This document shows, one piece after another, positions 38,503-48,916 of a stretch of DNA of 64,000 bases. The stretch's first letter is position 1, and every line of letters begins with the position of its first letter. This DNA is from Seonamhaeicola sp. ML3 (GTDB lineage: Bacteria > Bacteroidota > Bacteroidia > Flavobacteriales > Flavobacteriaceae): the NCBI RefSeq assembly GCF_023273855.1, contig NZ_CP096884.1, positions 620,001-684,000 of the forward strand. The letters are read 5' to 3'. A model generated the notes under the pieces. It saw only the letters and a program-made list of their open reading frames with translations, was not told the origin of the DNA and ran no database searches. The position numbers and the translations under genes are program-made.

Positions 38503-39462
38503 TTAAAAACTAATATGCTGAAATTGAGCTTTCAAATCCTTTTGCTTTTGCTTTAAATTCCGCAAAAACTTTTGGTGGGCTTCAGAGTTAGGATTGAAAG
38601 GCTTATGAAGTAATCCTTTTTGAACGGCACAAACATCATCCATAGTTTTTTGAGCAACGGAAGCTATCCAAACCTCTTTGAATTTTCCCCAAATATAATC
38701 AATAGCGGTTTGATTGGGATGAATCATATCCTCGGTATAAAATCGATAATCTCGAAGTTCGTCCATCATGATTTCATAGGATGGGAAATAATGAAGACCT
38801 CCCGACTCCACGCTTGTCGACAAAAGCTTGTGTATTGCCGTTATTAAATGTGCTTTACTTTGTGTGTTCTCGACAAATCCGTCTTTTAAATGTCTAACCG
38901 GCGAAACTGTAAAAATGATACTCACATCAGGGTTTACTTCTCGAATTGAATCAACCATTGCTTTTAAAGAAACTAAAACTTCATCAACCGAAAGCAGTTC
39001 TTTCGAAAAAACGTTCTGGGACATTTTATGGCAGTTGGCAACAACATTGTTGGATTCTTTATTCCTGTAAACCCATGCTGTCCCCAAAGTGATGATGACG
39101 TGAGAAGCATTTTTGAGCTGATTGGCGGTTAAAGTGACTTGTTCATTTAAGTCATTCAGCAACCCAGGCTTTGAGGAATTGCTCAACTTAGAATGTGCAT
39201 CAAAACAATGCCATTGTTCATTATTTTGAAATATATCTACCTCGGAATAAACTTTTCCTTGAACAGAGTTTCTAACCAAAGCCTCAATAGCCTTGGGATT
39301 GAATAACACCCCAAACGGATTTATGAGATTTTTAAATTTAAAATAATCTAATTTCTCTCCAATATTTTCAACAAAGCAAGAGCCTAGGAGCAGAATATTA
39401 GATTCATAGCCTATTAGATTGTTAGGCCGTTTAGGTAATGGTATTTTGGTTTGAAGATTCAT
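38503..39462 (-). CDS. GSCFA domain protein
   Basis: In this 319-residue protein the name-giving motif GSCF is at residues 27-30 (ILLLGSCFVENIGEKL), and the late IHPNQTAIDYIW supplies the catalytic Asp/His type region of SGNH-like hydrolases. GSCFA proteins (PF08885) are found mainly in Bacteroidota and Alphaproteobacteria; the substrate is unknown. It stands alone upstream of the membrane protein pair. Confidence 0.93.
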   Translation of the reverse strand: MNLQTKIPLPKRPNNLIGYESNILLLGSCFVENIGEKLDYFKFKNLINPFGVLFNPKAIEALVRNSVQGKVYSEVDIFQNNEQWHCFDAHSKLSNSSKPGLLNDLNEQVTLTANQLKNASHVIITLGTAWVYRNKESNNVVANCHKMSQNVFSKELLSVDEVLVSLKAMVDSIREVNPDVSIIFTVSPVRHLKDGFVENTQSKAHLITAIHKLLSTSVESGGLHYFPSYEIMMDELRDYRFYTEDMIHPNQTAIDYIWGKFKEVWIASVAQKTMDDVCAVQKGLLHKPFNPNSEAHQKFLRNLKQKQKDLKAQFQHISF

Positions 39463-39525
39463 AAAAACAAATCCAATTGTAACATTTTAAATATTTGCTT
39501 GTCTAACACATCAAATAAATGAATT

Positions 39526-39624
39526 ATGAAAAACAACAAAAAAATGGCAGCCCTAAAAAGTAAACTTATGAAGTTTTACAGATGCGAAGTAAGAACCTTC
39601 AATAAAATGTTAGGGATTAATTAA
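39526..39624 (+). CDS. Possible 32-residue basic small protein
   Basis: ATG at 39526 opens a 32-codon frame (starting MKNNKKMAALKSKLMKFYRC) ending at 39624, 3 nt from the convergent alaS stop. It is Lys-rich with one Cys and fills the otherwise empty gap between two minus-strand genes. A near-consensus -7 box (AATATTTG, 39490-39497) lies upstream. I recognise no family, and a frame this short may be chance. Confidence 0.35.
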   Translation: MKNNKKMAALKSKLMKFYRCEVRTFNKMLGIN

Positions 39625-39627
39625 GCC

Positions 39628-42240
39628 CTATTTCACGAACTCCTTAGCTGCTAATAAAGCCTCTTCAATACCTGCTGGATTTTTTCCTCCCGCCGTAGCG
39701 AAGAAAGGCTGTCCGCCTCCGCCTCCTTGAATATGCTTACCAAGTTCGCGAACTACCTGTCCAGCATTTAACTCCTTGCTTGCCACCAACTCCTTAGAGA
39801 TATAGCAAGACAATAAAGCTTTTCCGTTTTGTTCGGCACCGAGTAATAAAAACAAATTATCAAATTGACCTCCTAATTCGAAAGCAACATCCTTAATTCC
39901 AGCGGCATCTAAATCTACTTTTTTAGCTAAAAACTGAATACCGTTTACATCGGTCAATTCACTTTTTAATTCCCCTTTAATATTTTTAGCTTTATCCTTC
40001 AACAAGGCTTCAATCTGCTTTCTAAGGTTAGCATTTTCGCCTTGTAAACTTTGAAGCGCCTTAACAGGTTCTTTGGCATTGTTAAGTAGATCTTTCATTT
40101 CAAAATAAGCACGGTTATTTTCATGATAAAAATCCTTAACAGCATCGTTAGTAATCGCTTCTATTCTGCGAATTCCTGCTGCTACTGCACCTTCAGATAC
40201 TATTTTAAAATGCCAAATATCGGCAGTATTACTAACATGTGTTCCTCCACAAAGTTCAACAGACTGACCAAAACGAATTGCTCTAACAGTATCACCGTAT
40301 TTCTCACCGAATAAAGCCATAGCACCTTCGGCAATAGCTTCATGCATTGGTATATTTCGCTTTTCTTCTAATGGTAACTTGCCATCAATCCTGGCATTTA
40401 CAAAGTTTTCTACATCTCTTAACTCATCAATCGTCATTTTTGAAAAATGAGAAAAATCGAAACGTAAATATTTAGAGTGAACCGCACTACCTTTTTGTTC
40501 TACATGAGTTCCCAACACTTCTCTTAATGCTTGGTGTAATAAATGTGTTGCTGTGTGGTTACATTCGGTTCTATGGCGTTGCTTAGAATCTACAACCGCC
40601 TTAAAAGAAGCCTTTACATCCTTTGGTAGGTTTTTAGCGAAATGAATAATAACATTGTTTTCCTTTTTTGTGTCTAAAATGTAAACTACATCGCCATGGG
40701 CATCTTCTAAATACCCTTTATCACCAACTTGGCCACCGCCTTCGGCATAAAATGGTGTTAAATTAAAAACCAACTGATACATATCGCCTTCTTTTTTAGA
40801 AGTTACCTTTCTGTATCGTGTAATCTTGACATTAGCTTCTAGGGCATCATATCCAATAAATTCTTGTTCGGCATCGTCAACTAAAATGGTCCAGTCGTCT
40901 GTAGACATCTCACTTGCCGCCCTAGATCTATCCTTTTGTTTTTGTAACTCCTTATTGAAGCCAGCTTCATCAAGTTTATAACCTTTTTCACCTAATATTA
41001 AAGATGTTAAATCTATTGGAAAACCATAGGTATCATAAAGTTCGAATGCTTTCTCTCCAGAAATAGTATCGCCCTTGGTTTCATCGACAATTCTATTTAA
41101 TAACACCAAACCTTGTTCTAGTGTTCTTAAAAAAGAATTTTCCTCTTCTTTAATCACATTCTCAATAAGCTGTTTTTGTGATTTTAATTCTGGAAATGCT
41201 TTTCCCATTTTCTCACTTAACACATCTACCAATCGGTAAATAAATGGCTCTTTCTTATCTAAAAATGTAAAGCCATAACGAACGGCTCTTCTTAAAATCC
41301 TTCTAATCACATAACCCGCTCCATTGTTGCTTGGTAATTGTCCATCGGCAATAGAAAATGCCACAGCGCGAACATGATCTGAAATCACCCTAATGGCAAT
41401 ATCAACCTTTTCGTCTTTACCATAATCTTTACGACTTATCGCTTCAATCTCCCTAATGATTGGGGTAAATACATCGGTATCGTAATTACTTTGAACACCT
41501 TGTAATACCATGCATAAACGCTCAAACCCCATTCCGGTGTCTATATGCTTATTTGGCAATGGCTCCAGAGACCCATTGGCTTTTCTATTATATTGCATAA
41601 AAACCAGGTTCCAAATCTCCACCACCTGTGGATGATCCATATTCACAAGGTCTTTTCCATCAACTTTTGCTTTTTCTTCGGCAGAACGAATATCAACATG
41701 TATTTCACTACAAGGACCACAAGGTCCTTGGTCGCCCATTTCCCAAAAGTTATCTTTTTTGTTTCCTTTTAGGATACGGTCTTCAGAAATATGTTTTTTC
41801 CAAAAATCGTAGGCCTCGGTATCCATTGGTAGCTTATCGCCTTCATCACCTTCAAAAACAGTTACGTAAAGAATATCTTTATCGATACCGTAAACTTCAG
41901 TCAATAGTTCCCAAGCCCAAGCTATAGCTTCTCTCTTAAAATAATCACCAAAACTCCAGTTACCTAGCATTTCGAAAAGTGTATGGTGATAGGTATCATA
42001 ACCAACTTCTTCTAAGTCGTTATGTTTTCCCGAAACCCGTAAGCATTTTTGAGTATCTGCTATTCTATTGCTTTTCGGTTCGGCATTCCCTAAAAAGTAC
42101 TCCTTAAAAGGGGCCATACCAGAATTCACAAACATTAAGGTGGGGTCATCTTTTAAAACCATTGGTGCAGAGGGCACTATAGCATGTTTCTTATCTTCAA
42201 AAAAACTTAAAAACTTAGATCGAATCTCTTGTGACTTCAT
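39628..42240 (-). CDS. alaS: Alanyl-tRNA synthetase
   Basis: This 870-residue enzyme has the class II aminoacylation core ([14 protein letters not shown] to about 450), the editing domain with [11 protein letters not shown] and the metal-binding CGGTHVSNT, and the C-terminal C-Ala domain ending in [14 protein letters not shown]. Length and motif order are normal. It charges tRNA-Ala. It is divergent from the M23 peptidase gene. Confidence 0.98.
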   Translation of the reverse strand: MKSQEIRSKFLSFFEDKKHAIVPSAPMVLKDDPTLMFVNSGMAPFKEYFLGNAEPKSNRIADTQKCLRVSGKHNDLEEVGYDTYHHTLFEMLGNWSFGDYFKREAIAWAWELLTEVYGIDKDILYVTVFEGDEGDKLPMDTEAYDFWKKHISEDRILKGNKKDNFWEMGDQGPCGPCSEIHVDIRSAEEKAKVDGKDLVNMDHPQVVEIWNLVFMQYNRKANGSLEPLPNKHIDTGMGFERLCMVLQGVQSNYDTDVFTPIIREIEAISRKDYGKDEKVDIAIRVISDHVRAVAFSIADGQLPSNNGAGYVIRRILRRAVRYGFTFLDKKEPFIYRLVDVLSEKMGKAFPELKSQKQLIENVIKEEENSFLRTLEQGLVLLNRIVDETKGDTISGEKAFELYDTYGFPIDLTSLILGEKGYKLDEAGFNKELQKQKDRSRAASEMSTDDWTILVDDAEQEFIGYDALEANVKITRYRKVTSKKEGDMYQLVFNLTPFYAEGGGQVGDKGYLEDAHGDVVYILDTKKENNVIIHFAKNLPKDVKASFKAVVDSKQRHRTECNHTATHLLHQALREVLGTHVEQKGSAVHSKYLRFDFSHFSKMTIDELRDVENFVNARIDGKLPLEEKRNIPMHEAIAEGAMALFGEKYGDTVRAIRFGQSVELCGGTHVSNTADIWHFKIVSEGAVAAGIRRIEAITNDAVKDFYHENNRAYFEMKDLLNNAKEPVKALQSLQGENANLRKQIEALLKDKAKNIKGELKSELTDVNGIQFLAKKVDLDAAGIKDVAFELGGQFDNLFLLLGAEQNGKALLSCYISKELVASKELNAGQVVRELGKHIQGGGGGQPFFATAGGKNPAGIEEALLAAKEFVK

Positions 42241-42463
42241 GTATTCTGGGAATATCCTGATTTCGTTAAATTATATTAATTGTAAAACAATTTTTATCTT
42301 TACTCACCAAATTTCAATTCTAGTTTCGATTTAACTAAAGTTGTTTCATTTTAAAACGAACTTCTAACATCGAAAAATAAATGAACAGGTTTGGTCGTTA
42401 GCTTAAATAATTCAAGTTCTAAGGCTCGAATTTATTTCATGCAAAAATAGTATAAAATAAGTA

Positions 42464-43435
42464 ATGAGTAAGGTAAAATATTACTACGATCCAGAATCAC
42501 TTTCTTATCGCAAAATTGAGCGAAAAAAAAGACGAACCTTTAAATATGCCATGGTATTTTTATTGGCTTCGGCTTTGTTTGGATTTATGTTTGTTTTTGT
42601 TGGCAGCTACTACTTTGAATCTCCCAAAGAAAAGGCTCTAAAACGAGAGCTTCAAAACATGGAGTTTCAATTTGAGCTATTAAACAAAAAAATGGATCAT
42701 GCCGAGAAAGTACTCGCCAATGTTGCCGACAGGGACAATAATATTTACCGCGTTTACTTTGAAGCCAACCCAATTCCCGAATCCCAAAGGCAAGCTGGTT
42801 TTGGCGGAATTAACAGATATAAAAAGTTTGAAGGTTATGATAATTCCAAACTAATTATGGAAAGCAACAAACGGCTTGATGTTTTACAAAAGCAGATTGT
42901 CGTTCAATCGAAATCCTTAGACGAAATAAAGGCCTTAGCCGAGGAAAAGGAAAAACTTTTAGCTGCTATCCCCGCTATACAACCTGTTAGCAACGAAGAT
43001 TTAACACGTATGGCTTCTGGTTACGGTATGCGCACAGACCCATTTACCAAAGCACGAAAAATGCATAAAGGCATGGATTTTACAGCACCTAGGGGTACCC
43101 CAATTTACGCCAGTGGAGATGGAAAAGTCATAAGGGCAGATTCTAGATCCAGTGGCTATGGTAAGCACATACGCATTGATCATGGCTTTGGCTATGTTAG
43201 TCTCTATGCGCACTTATACAAATACAATGTTAGAAAAAACCAAAAAGTGAAACGTGGGGACTTAATAGGTTTTGTTGGTAGTACAGGACGCTCACAAGCG
43301 CCACATTTACATTATGAAATTAGAAAAGATGGCAAAAATATAAACCCCGTTAACTTTTATTACGGTAGTTTAACCGCCGAAGAATTTAGTAAAATGCTGG
43401 AGCATGCCTCATTAGAAAATCAATCTCTCGATTAA
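42464..43435 (+). CDS. M23 family metallopeptidase, membrane-anchored
   Basis: This 323-residue protein has one membrane helix (about 28-49), a coiled coil (about 55-165) and a LytM/M23 domain (about 180-300). The zinc ligands are H201 and D205 (HKGMDF) and H283 (HLH), with catalytic H250. All active-site residues are present, so it should cut peptidoglycan cross-bridges or act on cell-wall peptides. The MerR gene starts 1 nt after its stop. Confidence 0.93.
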   Translation: MSKVKYYYDPESLSYRKIERKKRRTFKYAMVFLLASALFGFMFVFVGSYYFESPKEKALKRELQNMEFQFELLNKKMDHAEKVLANVADRDNNIYRVYFEANPIPESQRQAGFGGINRYKKFEGYDNSKLIMESNKRLDVLQKQIVVQSKSLDEIKALAEEKEKLLAAIPAIQPVSNEDLTRMASGYGMRTDPFTKARKMHKGMDFTAPRGTPIYASGDGKVIRADSRSSGYGKHIRIDHGFGYVSLYAHLYKYNVRKNQKVKRGDLIGFVGSTGRSQAPHLHYEIRKDGKNINPVNFYYGSLTAEEFSKMLEHASLENQSLD

Positions 43436-43436
43436 T

Positions 43437-43766
43437 ATGCAAATAGATTTACCAGAACGACGTTATTACGGCATTGGCGAAGTGGCAAAGGCTTTTGGCG
43501 TAAACACATCTTTAATTCGCTTTTGGGAAAAGGAGTTTGATATTCTAAAACCAAAGAAAAATGCCAAGGGCAATCGTAAGTTTACTCCAGAAGATGTTAA
43601 AAACCTAAAGTTTATTTATCATTTAGTAAAAGAACGTGGGTTTACTTTAGAAGGCGCCAAGATTCACTTAAAAGAGGAAAAGAAAGCCGCTTTAAGTAAC
43701 TTTGAGATTGTGAGCAAACTGGAAGACATTAAAGAGCAGCTCATTAAAATAAAAGAACACCTTTAA
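43437..43766 (+). CDS. MerR-type transcriptional regulator (short form)
   Basis: This 109-residue protein has a MerR HTH (YYGIGEVAKAFGVNTSLIRF, RFWEKEFDIL), a wing (GNRKFTPEDV) and a coiled-coil dimerisation tail. There is no effector domain. It is coupled to the M23 peptidase gene, an arrangement conserved in flavobacteria as far as I recall. Confidence 0.9.
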   Translation: MQIDLPERRYYGIGEVAKAFGVNTSLIRFWEKEFDILKPKKNAKGNRKFTPEDVKNLKFIYHLVKERGFTLEGAKIHLKEEKKAALSNFEIVSKLEDIKEQLIKIKEHL

Positions 43767-43851
43767 AAAGTTAGACCAATATTATGTAACTTTTTAGTCT
43801 CTTTTGTGTCACATAATTAACCAATAACACATTTAATAAACTATTTACATC

Positions 43852-44427
43852 ATGAAGAAAAAGGGATTATACATATTCTTGGGACTACTTGTTCTAATCG
43901 TTATTTTTATGTTTAACAAAATGACTTCAAAAGAAGTCAGTGCAGAAACTCAATGGGCTGATGTTGAAAGCGCATATCAAAGGAGAGCAGACCTAATACC
44001 TAATTTAGTGGCTACAGTAAAAGGGTATGCAGCTCACGAAAAAGAAACTTTGGAAGGCGTTATAAAAGCAAGAGCAGAAGCTACAAAACCAGAAATAAAA
44101 GTTGATGAGTTGACTCCCGAAAAAATAGCTCAATTTGAACAAGCTCAACAAGGTTTAAGTGGTGCACTTTCTAGACTTCTTTTAACTGTTGAACGTTATC
44201 CTGACTTAAAAGCTAATCAGAATTTTTTAGAACTACAATCACAATTGGAAGGCACTGAAAACAGAATTAATGTTGAAAGAAATAGATTCAATGATTTAAC
44301 TCGTGAGTACAATACCTATGTTAGAAAGTTTCCCATGAACTTATTGGCAGGAATTTTTGGATTTGACCAGATGCCGGCGTTTAAATCTAGCCCAGGTAGC
44401 GAAAAAGCTCCAAAAGTTGAATTTTAA
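43852..44427 (+). CDS. lemA: LemA family protein
   Basis: This 191-residue protein has an N-terminal membrane helix (about 5-22) and a helical LemA body (QWADVESAYQRRADLIPNLV; NVERNRFNDLTREYN). It is of unknown biochemical role; the family occurs with TPM-domain proteins as here. Its stop codon overlaps the next start by 1 nt (TAATG), so the two are coupled. Confidence 0.95.
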   Translation: MKKKGLYIFLGLLVLIVIFMFNKMTSKEVSAETQWADVESAYQRRADLIPNLVATVKGYAAHEKETLEGVIKARAEATKPEIKVDELTPEKIAQFEQAQQGLSGALSRLLLTVERYPDLKANQNFLELQSQLEGTENRINVERNRFNDLTREYNTYVRKFPMNLLAGIFGFDQMPAFKSSPGSEKAPKVEF

Positions 44428-44864
44428 TGTCTAAAATCGAAGACTTTCTTTCGGCTTCTGAAGAACAAGATATCGTTGAAGCCATTCGCAAAGCAGAATT
44501 AAACACCTCAGGTGAAATACGGGTTCATATAGAAAAAACCTCCAACGGTGATGCTTCAGAGCGGGCTTTGGAAGTGTTCTACACCCTTAAAATGGAAAAT
44601 ACCAAAGCGCAAAATGGGGTACTCATTTATGTTGCTGTTGAAGATAGAAACTTCGTGATTTATGGTGACAAAGGGATTAACGACGTTGTGCCCAAAGATT
44701 TTTGGAATAGCACCAAAGATGTTATCCAGTCGCATTTTAAGAATGGAAATTTTAAACAAGGTTTGGTAGAAGGCATTTTGATGTCTGGCGAACAGCTCAA
44801 GACTCATTTTCCATATACAGACACAGATACTAACGAACTTCCAGACGAAATTTCAAAAGGCTAA
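44427..44864 (+). CDS. TPM domain protein (cytosolic form)
   Basis: This 145-residue protein has the TPM domain (PF04536): AIRKAELNTSGEIRVHIE, YVAVEDRNFVIYGDKGIN and a C-terminal helix. It lacks a signal peptide, so it is cytoplasmic, unlike the next gene. Some TPM proteins are phosphatases. It is the second gene of the lemA operon. Confidence 0.9.
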   Translation: MSKIEDFLSASEEQDIVEAIRKAELNTSGEIRVHIEKTSNGDASERALEVFYTLKMENTKAQNGVLIYVAVEDRNFVIYGDKGINDVVPKDFWNSTKDVIQSHFKNGNFKQGLVEGILMSGEQLKTHFPYTDTDTNELPDEISKG

Positions 44865-44867
44865 TTC

Positions 44868-44923
44868 CAGTATGCAGTATTTATTAAGCAGTTTGCAGTT
44901 GCCAGTAGGCAGTAAACAGTATA
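44868..44923. repeat. Heptamer repeat overlapping the second TPM gene start
   Basis: Eight 7-nt units lie in strict register: CAGTATG, CAGTATT, TATTAAG, CAGTTTG, CAGTTGC, CAGTAGG, CAGTAAA and CAGTATA. It covers the start codon and first 17 codons of the next gene. Confidence 0.85.
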
Positions 44924-45729
44924 CCAAGAGAAAAATCATTTCTTTTGCATCCATACTGTGGCTCCTTGTTTTTTCATTTAATATTTCCCATGCGCAGTAT
45001 GACATACCTGAAAAGCCTAGTTTCATTCCTCCGGTAATAGATAGCACTGAAACCTTAAGCAAACAGGAATTCAAGTTTCTATATGACAAACTGAAAAATT
45101 ATAACGATACAACATCAACCGAAGTTGCCCTTATTATCATCCCCACCACCAAAGGTGAAAATATTAATTTCTTAGGTGCACAATGGGGAGAAAAATGGCA
45201 AATTGGTCAAGAAGGAAAAGATAATGGAATATTGATTCTACTTGCAAAAGACGATAGAAAAATAGCTATAAGCACAGGTTACGGTATTGAATACCTGCTA
45301 ACAGACGCCCTTTCCAAAAGAATTATAGAACGAGACATTATTCCTTTCTTTAAGAGAAACGATTATTATGGTGGACTTAATAGAGGCACAGATGCTATTT
45401 TTGAAGTTCTTCAAGGTGAATACAAAGGCTCAAGAAAATCAAATAACGATTTCCCAGTTGGCGCCCTATTGATTTTCCTTTTTATCTTCTTTATAATCCT
45501 TATTTCCATTTCTAAAAATAAACGCGGTGGCGGACGAGGTGGTAATCGAGGGAACCGCACTAACGGCACGAGTATTCTAGACGCCATTATTTTGAGCAAC
45601 ATGGGGCGTTCATCCAGCAGTGGCTGGGGTGGCAGCTCTTCTGGTGGCGGATGGTCATCTGGCGGAGGTTTTGGCGGTTTTGGTGGCGGTGGTAGCTTTG
45701 GCGGAGGCGGTGCCTCTGGAGGCTGGTAA
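44872..45729 (+). CDS. Exported/membrane TPM domain protein with Gly/Ser-rich tail
   Basis: This 285-residue protein has a signal or anchor segment (about 22-41), a TPM domain (about 55-175; NGILILLAKDDRKIAIST), a second membrane helix (about 196-216), and a C-terminal tail of nearly pure Gly and Ser with Trp and Phe. Family members are YgcG-like membrane proteins. The only ATG is at 44872, inside a heptamer repeat, so the first 17 residues are repeat-derived; the in-frame TTG codons at 44893 and 44899 are alternative starts. Confidence 0.85.
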   Translation: MQYLLSSLQLPVGSKQYTKRKIISFASILWLLVFSFNISHAQYDIPEKPSFIPPVIDSTETLSKQEFKFLYDKLKNYNDTTSTEVALIIIPTTKGENINFLGAQWGEKWQIGQEGKDNGILILLAKDDRKIAISTGYGIEYLLTDALSKRIIERDIIPFFKRNDYYGGLNRGTDAIFEVLQGEYKGSRKSNNDFPVGALLIFLFIFFIILISISKNKRGGGRGGNRGNRTNGTSILDAIILSNMGRSSSSGWGGSSSGGGWSSGGGFGGFGGGGSFGGGGASGGW

Positions 45730-46053
45730 CCCAAAATACTATTTAACGTGAGTTTGGTATAAATCCTTACCAAGAAACAGCTAAAAGTTTAACAAAACAA
45801 TAGTTCATCACCTTGAGCATTACTGAAATGAAATATATTTTCATTGAAAGCACCGTGCTAAGCTAATCTAAAGGCATCTAAATAGCGTTATTTTAACTAA
45901 GTTTCGACTGCACTCAACCTGTCAATAGGATATAGTTTCTTCATAAAATAAAAGTAAGATTGTGTTACGCCAACGTTTATCAATATGTGACATAAAAAAG
46001 AGGTTAATCTTATCGATTAACCTCTTTTTTATTGAAGGGGTGTTCTATTTAAT
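45730..46053. other. Intergenic region with a dispersed repeat and a terminator
   Basis: No gene is visible in about 325 nt. It holds TTTCGACTGCACTCAACCTG (45902-45921), a word frequent between flavobacterial genes, and the terminator at 45994-46030. Confidence 0.5.
45994..46030. terminator. Bidirectional terminator between the TPM and TlpA genes
   Basis: AAAAAAGAGGTTAATC pairs perfectly with GATTAACCTCTTTTTT around a TTATC loop. Confidence 0.9.
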
Positions 46054-48624
46054 CTATTTAGACAATTCAGCTTTAAAAATGCGTTTTAAACCTGAGTTCG
46101 ACAAATACGCCATTTTAGGTTTTACAATTTCACCTTTTTTATTTACGAGTACATAATGTGGAATTCCAGAAATTTTAAATTTTTCTTTTAAGTAGTTCCA
46201 CTCATCTGCAGAAACCCTATAGTGTTCGCCTTTAATATTGGCTATAGAATTTCTCCATGTCCCTTCTGGCGAAGTTTGGTTGGTAACATATAAGAACACC
46301 ACATCTTCATCTACCAGCTCTTCTTTTAAAGGTGCAATTCGCTTTATCCCCGATTTACATGGTCCGCACCACGTGGCCCAAAAATCTACATACACTACTT
46401 TACCCTTAAACTTTTTTATCATGGCTTCAAAAAGCTCGTCGCCTTCACTTTTTTCGATATTGTGTACCGTGTAACCTCCTTTGGTTTTGTTTAATTCTAT
46501 CTTCGCTTTTGTCTCTTCGTTAGTAAATGCTAAATAATCCTTTAAAAACGTAATATTCAACTTAGCCTGAGCAACTTCCAGAGCCCTATTATCAAAAACC
46601 TTATAATCTTCAAATGTCTTATAAAATGCTTGCATCATCATGACATCTTGCATAAACGAATCCTTTCTTCCAAAAAAGGCTTCTATTTTTTTATCTTTTT
46701 CCAATGCCCTTCTTTCTCTAGAAATTTCAGAGGCGTGTTCGATGTATTTGTTATTAAACGTAATGTTTGCCTTGGCAAATTGCTCATAAAATTGACGTTG
46801 TTGCTCAATTTCTATGGGTGTTTTTAATGCTTCTAAAGCACTTACCATTTTAGCTTCCTCTTCTGTAATTTCAATGTTTTTAGTTTTTAAATAATCTACA
46901 ACACTAAGAATAAAGTCGTGCGTGGGTTGGTCCAGACTCTTAATGTACTTAGATATTTCTTCAAAATGCGGGTTATATTTTTTATAGAACGCCTGTCTAG
47001 TATCACCATAAACCTTTTCGAATTCCTCTTTCTTGGCAATCATTTCTGGTGTTTCAATCTGTTTACTAAATTCTACCATGTTAAGTTCATCGGTAGTTAG
47101 TTCCACACCTTTGTTCTTTAGCCATAAAGCCCTGTCTACAGTATTTAAATTGGGTAGTCTGTTGACTCTAAAAATATCGGCATACACTATATAATTCGTG
47201 AGGAAGTAATAGCTGCCGGATAAGGCTAATAATTCATTATCTAAAATATCTTTTGGTAGAAAATTGTAATAATCGTTACTAACCTCAAATGCCTTAAACG
47301 GTAATTTATCTTTCTCTTCTTTGGCTTTTTTATTTCTATATTCTAAAGAGCCCCTATACATACTGTAAGCTAAAAGGCCTTGATAGAACTCTAATTCAAT
47401 TTCTGTATTTTTTAACTGCAACGCTTTTTTACTTATAAAATTATGCTTCTGGAACTCAAGGATTTTATTTACTACATTTTCCTTTTTCTGAATGCACAAG
47501 ATTTTATAATCTTCGGGAGAAGTTATCCCTATCTCATTTCTTTCTTTCCTGCTCAATATAAAATTCACATCCTTCAAGGCTTCTAGGCCTGCATTAATTT
47601 GAGCGTTGTCACCCATAAAGAAAGACTCCTTATTATATAAGTAATGAAATGTTTCTTTATTCGGTTCTACGAATACATAGAAGCCTCCTGATTGCATACG
47701 TACAAAAACCGTTTGTGGGTGCGTAATTGGAAACTTAACCTTAAAACTACCATCATTATTGATTTTAATTAAGTGAGATTCCTGATCTCCTTTAAACGGA
47801 TTATTAACATGAACCATAGCGGTTTTTTGCTTCACCTTTTCAGAAAACCCTTTTATAACTCCCGAGTAGGTTGTAGAGTCCAAGGCAAATGTTATAGCCT
47901 CAAACGCTTTATCGTCCTTCATCTTAAAATCAGGATTATAAACCTTTTTTAAACTATACTCTTTAAGTGATTTTGGTGAATCACCAAAAGCCACTATACC
48001 ATTTTTTCCCAATTTGGCAGTTATGGTTTTAACATTACCATCACGCTCTAGAGTTATGGTGTATTTCTTTCCTTTATTTTCTATAGACTTGTAAGTCCAA
48101 ATCTTTTCTTCTACGATGGCGTTCTTTGAGTTGAAACCATAATCCCAACGGTTACTGCCATCGGCCAGAAGCCAGTTTCCTCTTAATGCTATAGGAAATT
48201 GTGTTGCGTTTTCGCCCTCTTGAATAACGATATCATATACAAACCAATTGCCACCATTATTAGCTTCTCCAAACTCTATGGTTTTTACGTTTTTATTTAA
48301 AGCAGGAAAGTATAATTGATAAAGGATCTCTCCAGAATCTGGAACAATATTCCTACCTAGTTTCACACCTTTAGCATTAGTTACAAAAAGTTTTTCTGAA
48401 CTTGATAAATCCTGAATGTAAGTCTCTGTGGGAATTCCAAAACGGCCTCCAGCTATGTATTTAAGGTGAAAATGCAATACAGTTGTGGTGTCTAAAAGTT
48501 CTACTTTAGTTATTTCTCCAGGAACTGTTGAATATCCATATTCAGGATTTTCAATAACTTTTTGAGCAAAGGTGTAGGATGATGCCAACAAGCAGAGGCA
48601 AAAGAATAGAATGTTTTTTTTCAT
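46054..48624 (-). CDS. Large TlpA-type thiol-disulfide protein
   Basis: This 856-residue protein has a signal peptide (about 1-20), a long region without recognised domains (about 20-730; includes Ig-like strands and helices), and a C-terminal thioredoxin/TlpA domain. The active site is WCGPC at 752-756 and the cis-Pro is GIPHYVL. It should act in the periplasm on cysteines of exported proteins. Many flavobacteria carry such long TlpA proteins; the role of the N-terminal 700 residues is unknown. Confidence 0.9.
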   Translation of the reverse strand: MKKNILFFCLCLLASSYTFAQKVIENPEYGYSTVPGEITKVELLDTTTVLHFHLKYIAGGRFGIPTETYIQDLSSSEKLFVTNAKGVKLGRNIVPDSGEILYQLYFPALNKNVKTIEFGEANNGGNWFVYDIVIQEGENATQFPIALRGNWLLADGSNRWDYGFNSKNAIVEEKIWTYKSIENKGKKYTITLERDGNVKTITAKLGKNGIVAFGDSPKSLKEYSLKKVYNPDFKMKDDKAFEAITFALDSTTYSGVIKGFSEKVKQKTAMVHVNNPFKGDQESHLIKINNDGSFKVKFPITHPQTVFVRMQSGGFYVFVEPNKETFHYLYNKESFFMGDNAQINAGLEALKDVNFILSRKERNEIGITSPEDYKILCIQKKENVVNKILEFQKHNFISKKALQLKNTEIELEFYQGLLAYSMYRGSLEYRNKKAKEEKDKLPFKAFEVSNDYYNFLPKDILDNELLALSGSYYFLTNYIVYADIFRVNRLPNLNTVDRALWLKNKGVELTTDELNMVEFSKQIETPEMIAKKEEFEKVYGDTRQAFYKKYNPHFEEISKYIKSLDQPTHDFILSVVDYLKTKNIEITEEEAKMVSALEALKTPIEIEQQRQFYEQFAKANITFNNKYIEHASEISRERRALEKDKKIEAFFGRKDSFMQDVMMMQAFYKTFEDYKVFDNRALEVAQAKLNITFLKDYLAFTNEETKAKIELNKTKGGYTVHNIEKSEGDELFEAMIKKFKGKVVYVDFWATWCGPCKSGIKRIAPLKEELVDEDVVFLYVTNQTSPEGTWRNSIANIKGEHYRVSADEWNYLKEKFKISGIPHYVLVNKKGEIVKPKMAYLSNSGLKRIFKAELSK

Positions 48625-48916
48625 GATGTTTATTTAATTGATGATTAATAGTTTGTTTGAGAAGATATATGGAAACGGTAAACACCACATGAGTAGTCTG
48701 AACCCGCTTTTTTAAATATTCGTTTGTTGGATTGATGTTGATGAGTTGTTATTTTAGATAACTATTGGTTTGGCTAATGATTTTTTCTCAATTAAAATCT
48801 GATATCCATTGAAGTCTAAAACATCAAAAATTATACCGAAAAATATTACTATTTGTTTAATTAGAAAACGAATATAGCCTTAATTTAATATGTTCTTTCT
48901 TAAATAAATTATAAAG

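Noticed and set aside
45411-45773. Proline-rich minus-strand frame opposite the TPM gene tail
   Set aside because: It is the antisense of a Gly/Ser-rich coding tail; composition is explained by that.
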